A stretch of DNA of 64,000 nucleotides from UBA830 sp038146925 (GCA_038146925.1 JAYQSP010000004.1:200031-264030), one strand, 5' to 3'. Counted from the first letter of the stretch, positions 16,713 through 26,254 are shown. A program made the numbers and translations. Notes: generated from the sequence alone by a model not told the origin.

Positions 16713-17576
16713 ATGTCTCCAGACGTGGTGTGTTTTTTCGACGACAAGACGAACTCGGCGTCCTACGTCGTCAGCGATCCGGAGACCGGCCATGCCGCGA
16801 TCGTCGATCCGGTCCTGGACTACGATCCGGTGTCGGGCCGCACGTCGATCGACAGCGCGCAGAAGATCGTCGACCATGTCGGGGACAAAAAGCTGACCGT
16901 CGACTGGATCGTCGAAACCCATGTCCATGCCGATCACCTGACGGCGTCGGTCTGGCTGAAGGAAAAGCTCGGCGGCAAAACCGGCATCGGCGCCGGTATC
17001 AGGGAGGTCCGCGCCACTTTCGGGGCGCTGTTCAATGCAACCGACGTGCTGGACGCCGAAGACGCACCGTTCGACGACCTGTTCGCCGACGGCGCGACGT
17101 TCAACATCGGAAATATCGAGTCCAGGGTGATGGCGACCCCCGGCCACACGCCCGCCTGCGTCACCTACATCATCGGCGATGCGTGCTTCGTTGGCGATAC
17201 CATGTTCATGCCGGATTCCGGCACCGCACGTTGCGATTTTCCGGGCGGCGACGCGAAGCAGCTGTTTGAATCCTTGCAGAAAATCATCGCCCTGCCGGAC
17301 GACATGCGCCTGTTCGTCTGCCACGACTACGGCGCCGGCGGCAGCCGCGATTTCGCCTGGGAGACCACGGTCGGCGATCAGCGGGCGAACAACATCCATA
17401 TCGGCGGCGGTACGCTGGAACACGACTACGTCCAGATGCGCCGCGACCGCGACGCCACGCTCGGCCTGCCGCGCCTGATCGTGCCCGCCGTGCAGGTCAA
17501 CATGCGCGCCGGCAACTTCCCGCCGGCGGAAGACAACGGCACGTCCTATATCAAGGTGCCGCTGAACGTGCTTTGA
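16713..17576 (+). CDS. Metallo-beta-lactamase-fold persulfide dioxygenase (Blh/ETHE1-like)
   Basis: 287 residues from ATG 16713, which follows GGGAGG and AAGGGA; an ATG at 16683 is less well placed. The metal motif is THVHADH (H70, H72, D74, H75), with H145 (ATPGHTPAC) and D162 (FVGDTMF). The 2-His-1-Asp iron site of persulfide dioxygenases corresponds to H70, H145 and D162. GTARCDFPGGDA is typical of Blh-type proteins. It oxidises glutathione persulfide to sulfite and glutathione. It is divergent from soeABC, which could consume the sulfite, and gshA is also in the window. Confidence 0.85.
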   Translation: MSPDVVCFFDDKTNSASYVVSDPETGHAAIVDPVLDYDPVSGRTSIDSAQKIVDHVGDKKLTVDWIVETHVHADHLTASVWLKEKLGGKTGIGAGIREVRATFGALFNATDVLDAEDAPFDDLFADGATFNIGNIESRVMATPGHTPACVTYIIGDACFVGDTMFMPDSGTARCDFPGGDAKQLFESLQKIIALPDDMRLFVCHDYGAGGSRDFAWETTVGDQRANNIHIGGGTLEHDYVQMRRDRDATLGLPRLIVPAVQVNMRAGNFPPAEDNGTSYIKVPLNVL

Positions 17577-17943
17577 CGGTGTGACGTATTGCCGAGCCTC
17601 CGGTTGTTTCATTGCGCCGCAAGAAAATGCGGATGCTGGCGTAATTCATATCCCGAGACAGAGAGACGTATGATGGTCCCTCACGGCTGTCACCGATCGA
17701 CGGAAATACGGTGCGGGAAACGGCTGAAAATCAGCGCTTCTTCGTTCCCGTTGCCTTCGATCGTTGCGCGCATTCCGACGGCTTGGCAAGCGGCCGGCGG
17801 GACGGAGAATTTCGTCCGAACCGGATTCGAACAGAGGAATTTACGGCCGTGCTATTGCGGCACACAACAATATGGTTACGATTAAGAGTGGCCAAAAACA
17901 AAAACGTACTGATCACAGGAGCACATAACCGAAAGGATAAGAC
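17577..17943 (+). other. Intergenic region upstream of TRAP operon, no gene seen
   Basis: 367 bases between the persulfide dioxygenase and dctP. A 98-codon open frame at 17589-17885 lacks a ribosome site and looks non-coding. The last 100 bases become AT-richer and should hold the TRAP promoter; I see no convincing -35/-10 pair or palindrome. The AAAGGATAAG site at 17933-17942 is the ribosome site of dctP. Confidence 0.5.
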
Positions 17944-18927
17944 ATGAAAATCAGAGCGCTTCTTGCGTCAATCGTCACGACCGGCGTCTTGATGACCGCC
18001 ACCACGGTGTCGGCCGCGGATCTCAAGATACTGGCAAGCTGGAACAAGAATATCTGGCCGACCTACATAGTGCTGGATACGTTCGTCAAAAACGTCGCCA
18101 AGATCGGCGGCGACAAGGTCAAGGTCCGGATCAGCGGACCGGAAGTGGTTCCCCCGTTCGAACAGCTTCAGCCTGTTAAGTCAGGCGTCTTCGATATCCT
18201 CTTTACTCATGGCGTTTACCACATGGGTTCCAAGGGGCTGGCCGCAATCGCCGATGCGATGAGTGCTGACCCAATGGGCAAGCGTGCTTCGGGCGTCTGG
18301 GATCATCTAGACAAGTTTTACCAGAACACCCATCAGCTGAAACTGTTGGCGATCTCGCCGAGTAGCACGGCGGGCTACCACGTCTTCCTGAAACAGCCGA
18401 TCAAGGACGGCAACTGGGACGGCCGCAAGATCCGCGGTACCCAGACCTATCATGGCGTAATCAAGCTTTTTGGCGGCGAACCGGTCGTGATGCCCGGCTC
18501 GCAGGTCTATTCCGCTCTTGAAAAGGGCGTCGTGGACGGCGCTGCCTGGCCGGCGGCGGGAATGCTGAGCATGAAGCATTTCGAGGTCGCCAAGTACAAG
18601 GTGCGTCCGACCTTCGGCACGTCGACCCTGCCGATCCTGATCAATATGAACAGCTGGAAAAAACTCAACGCGGAAGAGCAGGGTATTTTGCTTGCTGCCG
18701 GTGAGATGACGGAACTCCAGATGCCGTGGATCGGCGACAAGCTGCAGGCCGAAGAAGATGCGAAGCTCGCAGAACTTGGAGTCAAAATCACGCAGGTGCC
18801 CGCTGACAAGGTTGCGGCCATGAAAAAAGCATTTTCCGACAGCCTGTGGGCGCTTGGCGAAAAGTGCTGTGGCGATGACGCCAAGAAGATGCGTGAACTG
18901 GCAGTGAAGGCGGGTATTTCCCCCTGA
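17944..18927 (+). CDS. dctP: TRAP transporter substrate-binding protein (DctP family)
   Basis: 327-residue periplasmic solute receptor. The Sec signal is MKIRALLASIVTTGVLMTATTVSA, cleaved after about residue 24 or 25. Family features include ISGPEVVPPFEQLQPVKSG, FDILFTHGVYHMGSKG and a central KIRGTQTYHGVIKLFGGEPVVM segment near the carboxylate-binding Arg. It binds an organic acid or similar substrate and delivers it to the DctQM permease encoded next. The ligand is not predictable. A GC-rich hairpin after the stop probably lowers expression of the membrane genes relative to this one. Confidence 0.93.
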   Translation: MKIRALLASIVTTGVLMTATTVSAADLKILASWNKNIWPTYIVLDTFVKNVAKIGGDKVKVRISGPEVVPPFEQLQPVKSGVFDILFTHGVYHMGSKGLAAIADAMSADPMGKRASGVWDHLDKFYQNTHQLKLLAISPSSTAGYHVFLKQPIKDGNWDGRKIRGTQTYHGVIKLFGGEPVVMPGSQVYSALEKGVVDGAAWPAAGMLSMKHFEVAKYKVRPTFGTSTLPILINMNSWKKLNAEEQGILLAAGEMTELQMPWIGDKLQAEEDAKLAELGVKITQVPADKVAAMKKAFSDSLWALGEKCCGDDAKKMRELAVKAGISP

Positions 18928-18948
18928 CTGTCTGCTAACGCCTGAGTA

Positions 18949-18978
18949 CGGGCCGCGGCAACCGGTCGCCGCGGCCCG
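18949..18978 (+). terminator. Hairpin between dctP and dctQ (attenuator)
   Basis: Perfect 11-bp stem CGGGCCGCGGC / GCCGCGGCCCG with an 8-base loop, no following U-tract. It sits between the receptor gene and the membrane genes of one operon, a usual place for partial termination or mRNA 3'-end protection that gives excess binding protein. Confidence 0.75.
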
Positions 18979-19017
18979 ATTACCCGATCGACCCCTCAAA
19001 CAGTCGTTGGCATCCCC

Positions 19018-19545
19018 ATGAATGTATTCTCGACGGCCACGCGCTGGCACGACAGGTTGACTACCGCAGGATACTACGTTGGCTGCCTGGCGCTGGCTAT
19101 CATCTTCGGCGCCTACATCATCGAGGTGTTCGGACGATACTTCTTCAACGCCCCGCAATGGTGGGCCAGCGAAGCGGTCTCGTATTCGCTCTGCGCCGGT
19201 ACTTTCATGATGATGCCCTATGTGACCTGGAAGAGAGGCCACGTTGCCGTGGCACTGATTTTCGATGTGCTCCCGCCCCGCGCTGTGAGACCCGCCGTCT
19301 GGTTCACGTATCTGATGGGCGCCGTTGCCTGCGCGCTGGCGGCCTGGATAACCGGGGGCGAAACGGTGCGCCAGTGGGCGAACGACGTTCACATCATGGC
19401 GGTGGAGCCGGTGCCGAAATATCTGATTTCCTGGTTTCTTCCGTTCGGGTTCGCCAGTTCCACGCTCCATTTCCTGCGCCTGCTGGACTGGCGCAAGATT
19501 GATCCGGCGCAGGCGGGCGCCCTCGGCGGATTCGGGGAGAGCTGA
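19018..19545 (+). CDS. dctQ: TRAP transporter small permease (DctQ family)
   Basis: 175-residue four-helix membrane protein (hydrophobic segments about 22-43, 55-75, 96-118, 137-155). The early YIIEVFGRYFFNAPQWWASEAV stretch is characteristic of DctQ. It forms the permease with DctM and lies four bases before it. Confidence 0.9.
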   Translation: MNVFSTATRWHDRLTTAGYYVGCLALAIIFGAYIIEVFGRYFFNAPQWWASEAVSYSLCAGTFMMMPYVTWKRGHVAVALIFDVLPPRAVRPAVWFTYLMGAVACALAAWITGGETVRQWANDVHIMAVEPVPKYLISWFLPFGFASSTLHFLRLLDWRKIDPAQAGALGGFGES

Positions 19546-19548
19546 GCC

Positions 19549-20859
19549 ATGGGATGGGAAGCCACGCTTATTACCGCGCTCCTGCTGCTGCTGGCGGCGT
19601 TTCTGACCGGCGCACCGCTCTTCGTTGCGTTCCTTGTGATCAATCTGGCCGGTGTCGCGATCTTTCTCGGCCCGGCCGGATTCGGCATGGTCGCCAATTC
19701 GATATTCGATACTGCCAATTATGCGGATCTTGCGACGATTCCCCTGTTTGTCCTGATGGCGGAAATTTTGTTCCGTTCCGGCTCGGTGGACATACTGTTC
19801 GATGCCGTCGACAAGCTGGTGGGGCGGATGAAGGGGCGGCAATACGTCCTGACGATTTCGCTTTCAACGGTTTTCGGCGCGTTGTCCGGTTCCGGCATGG
19901 CAGTGGCGGCGATGCTGGCGCGCACACTTTTTCCGACGATGCGCAACCGCGGATACGACACCAAGCTGTCGATCGGCACGATGCTCGCGGGGGCCAGCCT
20001 GGCCCCCATCATCCCGCCCAGCGTACTCGCCATCGTCATCGGAACGCTGTCGAACACGTCGATCGCGGGACTGCTGATCGGCGGCATCATTCCGGGCCTG
20101 CTGCTGGCGGGGCTGTTTCTGATCTACACGATGATACGCGTCCGACTGAACCCGGATCTCGCCCCCGATGACGGTGGCGAGGTGGTCGCCCGGGTCAGCG
20201 CCGTCGAGAAACTGAAGGCGGTAGCCAGCTGCCTGCCGTTCGCCCTGATTATCTTTTCCGTCATGGGTTTCATCATGTTCGGTATCGCAACCCCGTCAGA
20301 AGCGGCCGCGACCGGGGTGCTGGCATCGCTTATCACGGCGGCCTATTACCGTCGGCTGAATTTTTCTATGGTGATCGAATCGCTGGGGACGTCGGCCTTC
20401 ATCACCAGCATGATCCTGCTGATCATGGCGTCATCGCGCATGTTCAGTCAGCTGCTGGCATTTACCGGGGCGACAACGGAGCTGACCAATCTGATCGTCT
20501 CTCTCGACTGGTCGCCGATGCTCATGCTGTTCGTCATGATGCTCATTCCGTTTATCCTCTGCATGTTCATTGACCAGATCGCGCTGATGCTGGTGGTGAT
20601 CCCCATTTACCAGCCGCTACTGGGTACCCTTGGGTTCGACCCGGTCTGGTTCTGGCTGATCATGTTGCTGAACGTCACGGTGGGCGGCATCTCGCCGCCG
20701 TTCGGCTATGTGATATTCGCCTTCCAGGGGGCGGCGGACAGGGTGACGATTTCCGAAGCTTTCAGCGCGGCGTGGCCGTTCGTCGGACTGTTCCTGCTCG
20801 GCATGGTGGCGCTGGCCGTCTTCCCGCCGCTGGTGACGTTCCTGCCGTCGTTGATCTGA
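19549..20859 (+). CDS. dctM: TRAP transporter large permease (DctM family)
   Basis: 436-residue membrane protein with about twelve helices, the ion-coupled transport subunit. Diagnostic segments are the GALSGSGMAVAAMLARTLFP and LAGASLAPIIPPSVLAIVIG regions in the first half and GGISPPFGYVIFAFQG in the second. It completes dctPQM. The transporter uses a sodium or proton gradient for import. Confidence 0.93.
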   Translation: MGWEATLITALLLLLAAFLTGAPLFVAFLVINLAGVAIFLGPAGFGMVANSIFDTANYADLATIPLFVLMAEILFRSGSVDILFDAVDKLVGRMKGRQYVLTISLSTVFGALSGSGMAVAAMLARTLFPTMRNRGYDTKLSIGTMLAGASLAPIIPPSVLAIVIGTLSNTSIAGLLIGGIIPGLLLAGLFLIYTMIRVRLNPDLAPDDGGEVVARVSAVEKLKAVASCLPFALIIFSVMGFIMFGIATPSEAAATGVLASLITAAYYRRLNFSMVIESLGTSAFITSMILLIMASSRMFSQLLAFTGATTELTNLIVSLDWSPMLMLFVMMLIPFILCMFIDQIALMLVVIPIYQPLLGTLGFDPVWFWLIMLLNVTVGGISPPFGYVIFAFQGAADRVTISEAFSAAWPFVGLFLLGMVALAVFPPLVTFLPSLI

Positions 20860-20893
20860 CGGGGCGATTGAGGTTCTGGGCGGCCCGGCCGGG

Positions 20894-22291
20894 TCAAGCC
20901 CTTTCGTAAGCCTTTTCCCGTACCTTCGCCAGCGTGTCGTCCAGCGCAAGGCGGAACCGTGCGATCATTTCCCCAATCTCCGCGCGGTCGATGATCAGCG
21001 GCGGGCAGAACGAGATCGTGTCGCCGATGGCACGCAGGATCAGCCCGTGGTGTTCGGCGCGGGCGGCGCAGAAGGGGCCGACCCCGTCCGCCGCATCGAA
21101 GGCCTCGCCGGTGTCCCTGTCCTTCACCAGCTCGACGCCCGTCAGCAGGCCTTTGCCGCGCACCTCGCCGACCAGCGGATGATCCAGCAGTTTCTCCAGC
21201 CCCCCCAGGAAGTGCGGTTCCATATCGCGGACGTGATCGACGATGCTTTCGTCCTCGTAAATACGCAGCGCCTCGCGGGCGACCGCCGCCGATACCGGGT
21301 GGCCCGAATAGGTGAAGCTGAGGCCGAACACGCCGATGCGGTTGCTTTCCGCCGCGATCGCGTCGAACACGCGCGCGTTCACCATCAGGGCGGATATCGG
21401 CAGATAGGCGCCGGACAGCCCCTTGGCGCAGACCAGCATGTCGGGCCGCAGCCCCATCGTGGTGGTGCCTAACATGTTTCCGGTGCGCCCGAACGCGGTA
21501 ATCACCTCGTCGGACACCAGCAGGATGTCGTGCTTTTTCAGCACCGCCTGCACCTTCTCGTAATAGGTCGGCGGCGGCACGATCACGCCGCCCGATCCCA
21601 TGACAGGTTCGGTGAAGAACGCCGCCACCGTGTCCGGGCCCTCGGCGACGATCAGCGCGTCCAGCTCGTCCGCCCGGCGGGTGGCGAACGCCTCTTCGTC
21701 CTCACCCGGATGGGCGTAGCGGTAATGATGCGGCGGCGTGACGTGCAGGAAACCGTCCAGCGGCAGGCCGAAAGACGCGTGGTTGTAATACATCCCCGAC
21801 AGGCTGGCGGCGGCGATGGTGTTGCCGTGATACGCCCGCTGGTGCGCGATGATCTTGCGCTTTTCCGGTTTGCCCAACGCATGCCATTAATACCAGGCGA
21901 TGCGCGCCGCGCTGTCATTGCCTTCCGACCCCGAATTGGCGAACCATATCTTGGACATCGGCACCGGCGCGATTTCAAGCAGCTTCTCCGCCAGGTCGAT
22001 CACCGGGCCGTGGCTCTTGTGATTGGTCAGATGATAATAGGGCAGCTTCGCCATCTGCGCGGCGGCGGCATCCACCAGCCGCTGCTGTCCGTAACCCAGC
22101 GACAGGCACCACAGCCCCGACATGCCCTCGATGTACCTGTTGCCATGGTTGTCGGTGACCCAGACGCCGTCGCCTTCCTCGATCACCAGCGCGCCTTTTT
22201 CAAGGTGGGACTGGAGATTGGTCAGCGGGTGGATGACGGAGGCCGCGTCGCGGGCTTCCGTGGAATTGGGATGGGCGGGTGTGTCGGGCAT
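20894..22291 (-). pseudogene. Class III (omega) aminotransferase interrupted by one in-frame stop
   Basis: Pyridoxal-phosphate-dependent class III aminotransferase of about 465 codons in a single frame, broken by one TAA at 21887-21889. The upstream half ends SGSEGNDSAARIAWY and the downstream half resumes WHALGKPEKRKIIAHQ. The intact paralogue at 45339-46772 reads IWYLNNALGRPQKKK here, so only one codon is affected. The lysine region (VCAKGLSGAYLPISAL) and the remainder are undamaged. It is either a very recent nonsense mutation or a base-call error. If intact, it would transaminate an omega-amino acid, amine or polyamine-type substrate. Confidence 0.85.
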
Positions 22292-22396
22292 GACTTTCTC
22301 TTCCGAAGTCGAGCCCGATATTTCGCGCCCCTGTGCGGACAGTGCAAACGGCGATTCCCCCCTGACCCGGCCCTCCGCATGCGCTAGACTGCCGTC

Positions 22397-23404
22397 ATGG
22401 TTCAGCTTTCAGTCCTCGACCTCGCGAATATCGGCGAAGGCTTCACGCCCGCCGACGCGCTAGCCAACGCCCTCGACCTCGCGCGGCATGCCGAGGCGGC
22501 GGGCTATACCCGCTACTGGCTGGCGGAACATCACAACCTGTCGGGCATCGCCAGCGCGGCGACGGCCGTCTGCATCTGCCACGTCGCCGGCGGCACCAGC
22601 ACGATCCGTGTCGGCTCCGGCGGCATCATGCTGCCCAACCATTCGCCGATGGTCATCGCCGAACAGTTCGGCACGCTGGCGACGTTGTTCCCGGGGCGCA
22701 TCGATCTCGGCCTCGGGCGTGCGCCTGGCACCGACCAGCGCACGTGGCAGGCACTGCGGCGCGGGCCGGAATCCTCGGAACGCTTCCCGCAGGACGTGGT
22801 CGAACTGCGCGCGCTGCTTGGCCCGCCGCAGGAAAACCAGTGGCTGCATGCGATCCCGGGCGAAGATACCAACGTGCCGCTCTATATCCTTGGCTCCAGC
22901 CTGTTCGGCGCGCAGCTCGCCGCCATGCTGGGGCTGCCCTATGCTTTCGCGTCTCACTTCGCGCCGCAGGCGCTGCGGCAGGCGGTGGAGATTTATCGCG
23001 AACGGTTCGAGCCGTCCGACCAGCTGGCGGAGCCTTACGTGATGGTCGGCTGCAACGCCATCGTCGCCGACACCGAGGAAGAGGCGAAACGCCTGTTCAC
23101 CTCGCCGCAGCAGAATTCAACCCGCATGGTGCGCGGCACCCGCGGCAAGCTGCCGAAGCCGATCGACGATATCGAGGATTTCTGGTCGCCGCAGGAAAAG
23201 GCGCAGGCGTCGTCGATGCTGGCGTGCTCCTTCTATGGATCGCCCGACACCATACCTGCCAAGCTCGCCCCGCTGATCGAGCAGACCGGCGCCGACGAGC
23301 TGATCGTCGCGGCGGCGATCTGGGACCATCAGGCCCGCGTGCGGTCGTTCGAACTGCTGGCCGACGCCATGGGCCAGCCGCGCCGGATGCAGCAAACGGG
23401 CTGA
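22397..23404 (+). CDS. LLM-class flavin-dependent oxidoreductase (YhbW-like)
   Basis: 335-residue luciferase-like monooxygenase of the MsnO8/YhbW type. Typical motifs are YTRYWLAEHHNLSG near residue 40, VGSGGIMLPNHSPMVIAEQFG near 75-95, and FPGRIDLGLGRAPGTDQ. It is not closely similar to the LLM protein at 9006-10178. Substrate and physiological role are unknown. It is divergent from the broken aminotransferase and 33 bases upstream of a thioesterase. Confidence 0.88.
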   Translation: MVQLSVLDLANIGEGFTPADALANALDLARHAEAAGYTRYWLAEHHNLSGIASAATAVCICHVAGGTSTIRVGSGGIMLPNHSPMVIAEQFGTLATLFPGRIDLGLGRAPGTDQRTWQALRRGPESSERFPQDVVELRALLGPPQENQWLHAIPGEDTNVPLYILGSSLFGAQLAAMLGLPYAFASHFAPQALRQAVEIYRERFEPSDQLAEPYVMVGCNAIVADTEEEAKRLFTSPQQNSTRMVRGTRGKLPKPIDDIEDFWSPQEKAQASSMLACSFYGSPDTIPAKLAPLIEQTGADELIVAAAIWDHQARVRSFELLADAMGQPRRMQQTG

Positions 23405-23437
23405 CATCCGCTTTTCAGTCAGAGACAAAGAGAGTTC

Positions 23438-23887
23438 ATGAAAAACATCGACCGCTTCGCGGATCTCGAAACCGGCTATTCGGGCATGCTGTACCCGATG
23501 GAAATCGATCACATGCAGCATGCGAACGTGCGCTATTACAGCCGTGCGTTCAACGAAACCGCCTATTTCATGTTCACCTTTGCGGGTATCACGCCGGAAT
23601 ACATGCGCGACAACGACTGTGGCATGGCGGCGGTTGAAGAGCATCATTACTACCGTCGTGAAATCCAGCCGGGCGATCATGTCGTGGTGAAGACCTGCTT
23701 TATCGACTTCACCGAAAAATGGCTGCATGTCTGGAGCGTGATGATCAACCGCATTACCGACGACGTCTGCGCCATCAACGACCAGCGCTGTGTCCATTTC
23801 GACACCAACGCGCGCAGCTCGACGCCGTTTCCGGCGGATATATACGAGCGCGGGAGATCGCTCGTGCGGGAACGGCCGGAGGTCTGA
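23438..23887 (+). CDS. Hotdog-fold acyl-CoA thioesterase (4HBT/YbgC-like)
   Basis: 149-residue single hotdog domain. The N-terminal MEIDHMQHANVRYYSRAFNETA matches the 4-hydroxybenzoyl-CoA thioesterase pattern (D-x-D-x-x-G-H-x-N-N-x-x-Y), with MQHAN in place of the usual GHVNN, so the active-site Asp may be displaced. It is likely to hydrolyse a CoA thioester; the substrate is unknown. It is preceded by AAAGAGAG at a good distance. Confidence 0.8.
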   Translation: MKNIDRFADLETGYSGMLYPMEIDHMQHANVRYYSRAFNETAYFMFTFAGITPEYMRDNDCGMAAVEEHHYYRREIQPGDHVVVKTCFIDFTEKWLHVWSVMINRITDDVCAINDQRCVHFDTNARSSTPFPADIYERGRSLVRERPEV

Positions 23888-23980
23888 CCGCTTTTACCCG
23901 TCCGCCTGTTGTGTCAGGCCCGCATTGGCCGGTTTAATGGCGGACGAACGATCGAAATCGAACGCGGAGCGCAAGGAAAA

Positions 23981-26254
23981 ATGGGTGAGTTCGCAGTCGG
24001 CCAGTCGGTGCCGCGGGAAGAGGATCCGAGACTTCTGACCGGCGGCGGGGAGTTCCTCGACGACGTCAATCTGCGCGGTCAGGCGTGGGGGTATGTCCTG
24101 CGTTCGCCGCATGCGAAGGCCGATATCCTGTCGGTGGATGTTTCCGCCGCCGAGGCTGCGCCCGGTGTTGTCCGCGTGCTCACCGGCGCGGACTGGGCCG
24201 CCGAGAACTACGGCAGCCTGCCCTGCGAGGACGCGACCAAGAAACGTCCGGACGGCTCGCCCATCTATCATCCCTATCATCCGGCGCTGGTCGCGGATCA
24301 GGTGAAGATGGTCGGCGATCCGGTGGCGTTCGTCGTCGCCGAAACCCCGGCGCAGGCGCGCGACGCGGCGGAGATGATCGTCGTGGATTACGCTCCGCTG
24401 CCGGCGGTCGCCCATCTGGAAGACGCGGTCGCGCCCGACGCGCCGCTGGTGTGGGCGGACTGTGCCGACAACATTTCCTTCGTCGAGGAAAAGGGCGATG
24501 CCGATGCGGTGGCGGCGGCGTTCGACAAAGCCGATCACGTTGTCCGCCAGAAACTGATCAACAACCGGGTGACGGCGGTGGCGATGGAGCCGCGCGGCTG
24601 CCTCGGCGACTACGATCCGCGCCAGGACCGTTACACCCTGTATACGGGTCTGCAGAACCCGCATCCGCTGCGTTTTCAGATCGCGCGCCAGGTGTTCGAC
24701 ATTCCGGAAACGGCCGTGCGGGTCATTCCCGGCGATGTCGGCGGCAGCTTCGGGATGCGCGGCGGCACCTACAACGAATTGCTGCTGGTGCTGTGGGCCT
24801 CGCGCCTGACCGGGCGTCCGGTCAAATGGCGCTCCGACCGGTCGGAAGGCTTCATGTCCGACACCCATGGCCGCGACAATGTCAGCGAGGTCGAACTGGC
24901 GCTCGACAGGGACGGCCATTTCCTCGGCCTGCGGGTGAAAACCCTGGCGGCGATGGGCGCGTATCTCGCCATTCGCGGCCCGCGCCCGCCGACCAACAAT
25001 CTCGGCACGCTGGCTGGCATCTACCGGACGCCGGCGGTGCACGTGGCGATCACCGGCGTGTTCACCAACACGGTGCCGACCAACCCCTATCGTGGCGCCG
25101 GCGCGCCGGAAGCCGCCTATCTGGGCGAGCGCATCGTCGACATGGCGGCGCGGGAGCTGAACATGGACCCGGCGGAGATCCGCCAGAAAAACAGCGTCAC
25201 GCCCGACCAGATGCCGTGGACCAACGCGCTTGGCTTCACCTATGACTGCGGCGATTTCCCCGGCAACATGGAAAAAGCGCTGGACGTGATAGATTACGCG
25301 GGGTTCGAGACCCGCCGCGCCGAGGCGGCCGCGCGGGGCAGACTGCGCGGGCTCGGCATGTCGAACACGGTGAAGAAGACATCCTCGCCGTTTCCGGAAT
25401 CCGGCAGCGTGCGGTTCGATCCGTCGGGCACGGTGACCCTGATCATGGGCACAATCAGCCACGGCCAGGGCCACGAAACCGTGTTCAAGCAGATCGTGTG
25501 CGACCGGCTCGGGCTCGATCCCGCGACGATCCGCTACGTGCAGGGCGACACCGACATCGTCACCTACGGGCGCGGCACGTTCAATTCGCGGTCCATGTCG
25601 ATCGGCGGCTCGGCAATATCGCTGGCCTGCGACAAGACCATCGAAAAGGCCACCCGCATCGCCGCCCATCTGTTCGAAGCCGCCGAGGACGATGTCGATT
25701 TCGCCGACGGCGTCTTCACCGTGCGCGGCACCGACCGCACCCTGACCATCCTGGAGGTCGCGGCCGCTGCCTTCCAGCCGGCGAAGCTGCCGCCCGAGAT
25801 CGAACCCGGTCTGAACGAGATCGGCACCTTCGTGCCGCAATACTGGAACTGGCCGACCGGCGTGCAGATCTGCGAACTGGAAATCGACCCCGAGACCGGC
25901 GAGACCGAGATGGTCAATTTCGTCTGCGTCGACGATGTCGGCACGGTGATCAACCCGCTGCTGCTGAAGGCGCAGATGCATGGCGGCATCGTGCAGGGCA
26001 TCGGCCAGGCGCTGATGGAAGACATCGCCTACGACTCGGACGGCCAGCTGATATCCGGCTCCCTGCTCGACTACGCCCTGCCGCGCGCCGACGACACCTG
26101 CCTGATGGATATCGTCAGCGCGCCGACGATCACGGAGTCCAACCTGATCGGCGCCAAGGGCGGCGGCGAATCCGGCCCCACCGGCGCGCTGCCGGCCACG
26201 ATCAACGCCGTGGTCGACGCGCTGAAGCCGCTCGAAGGAAAATACGGGTTTTGA
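23981..26254 (+). CDS. Xanthine dehydrogenase/CO dehydrogenase-type molybdopterin large subunit
   Basis: 757 residues from ATG 23981 (AAGGAA just upstream); the open frame from 23909 has no better start. It shows the order of the molybdenum hydroxylase large subunit: the small N-terminal domain (EDPRLLTGGGEFLDDV), then GDVGGSFGMRGG, NPYRGAGAPEAAYLGER, GTISHGQGHETVFKQ and the C-terminal AKGGGESGPTGALPATINA, whose Glu is the catalytic base. The enzyme hydroxylates an N-heterocycle or aldehyde-type carbon. No FAD (CoxM-like) or [2Fe-2S] (CoxS-like) subunit gene is adjacent, which is unusual; partners may be encoded elsewhere. The CO-dehydrogenase-specific Cys loop (AYRCSFR) is absent, so CO is unlikely. 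Confidence 0.88.
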   Translation: MGEFAVGQSVPREEDPRLLTGGGEFLDDVNLRGQAWGYVLRSPHAKADILSVDVSAAEAAPGVVRVLTGADWAAENYGSLPCEDATKKRPDGSPIYHPYHPALVADQVKMVGDPVAFVVAETPAQARDAAEMIVVDYAPLPAVAHLEDAVAPDAPLVWADCADNISFVEEKGDADAVAAAFDKADHVVRQKLINNRVTAVAMEPRGCLGDYDPRQDRYTLYTGLQNPHPLRFQIARQVFDIPETAVRVIPGDVGGSFGMRGGTYNELLLVLWASRLTGRPVKWRSDRSEGFMSDTHGRDNVSEVELALDRDGHFLGLRVKTLAAMGAYLAIRGPRPPTNNLGTLAGIYRTPAVHVAITGVFTNTVPTNPYRGAGAPEAAYLGERIVDMAARELNMDPAEIRQKNSVTPDQMPWTNALGFTYDCGDFPGNMEKALDVIDYAGFETRRAEAAARGRLRGLGMSNTVKKTSSPFPESGSVRFDPSGTVTLIMGTISHGQGHETVFKQIVCDRLGLDPATIRYVQGDTDIVTYGRGTFNSRSMSIGGSAISLACDKTIEKATRIAAHLFEAAEDDVDFADGVFTVRGTDRTLTILEVAAAAFQPAKLPPEIEPGLNEIGTFVPQYWNWPTGVQICELEIDPETGETEMVNFVCVDDVGTVINPLLLKAQMHGGIVQGIGQALMEDIAYDSDGQLISGSLLDYALPRADDTCLMDIVSAPTITESNLIGAKGGGESGPTGALPATINAVVDALKPLEGKYGF

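Noticed and set aside
17589..17885. 98-codon frame before the TRAP operon
   Set aside because: No ribosome site, no signal or domain, and codon usage unlike its neighbours.
24679..24800. Carbon monoxide dehydrogenase (coxL) assignment
   Set aside because: The CO-dehydrogenase active-site loop AYRCSFR is not present; general xanthine-dehydrogenase-type motifs only.
23894..25981. 695-codon minus-strand open frame
   Set aside because: Antisense shadow of the molybdopterin large subunit; low-complexity His/Arg/Gly-rich translation with no domain.
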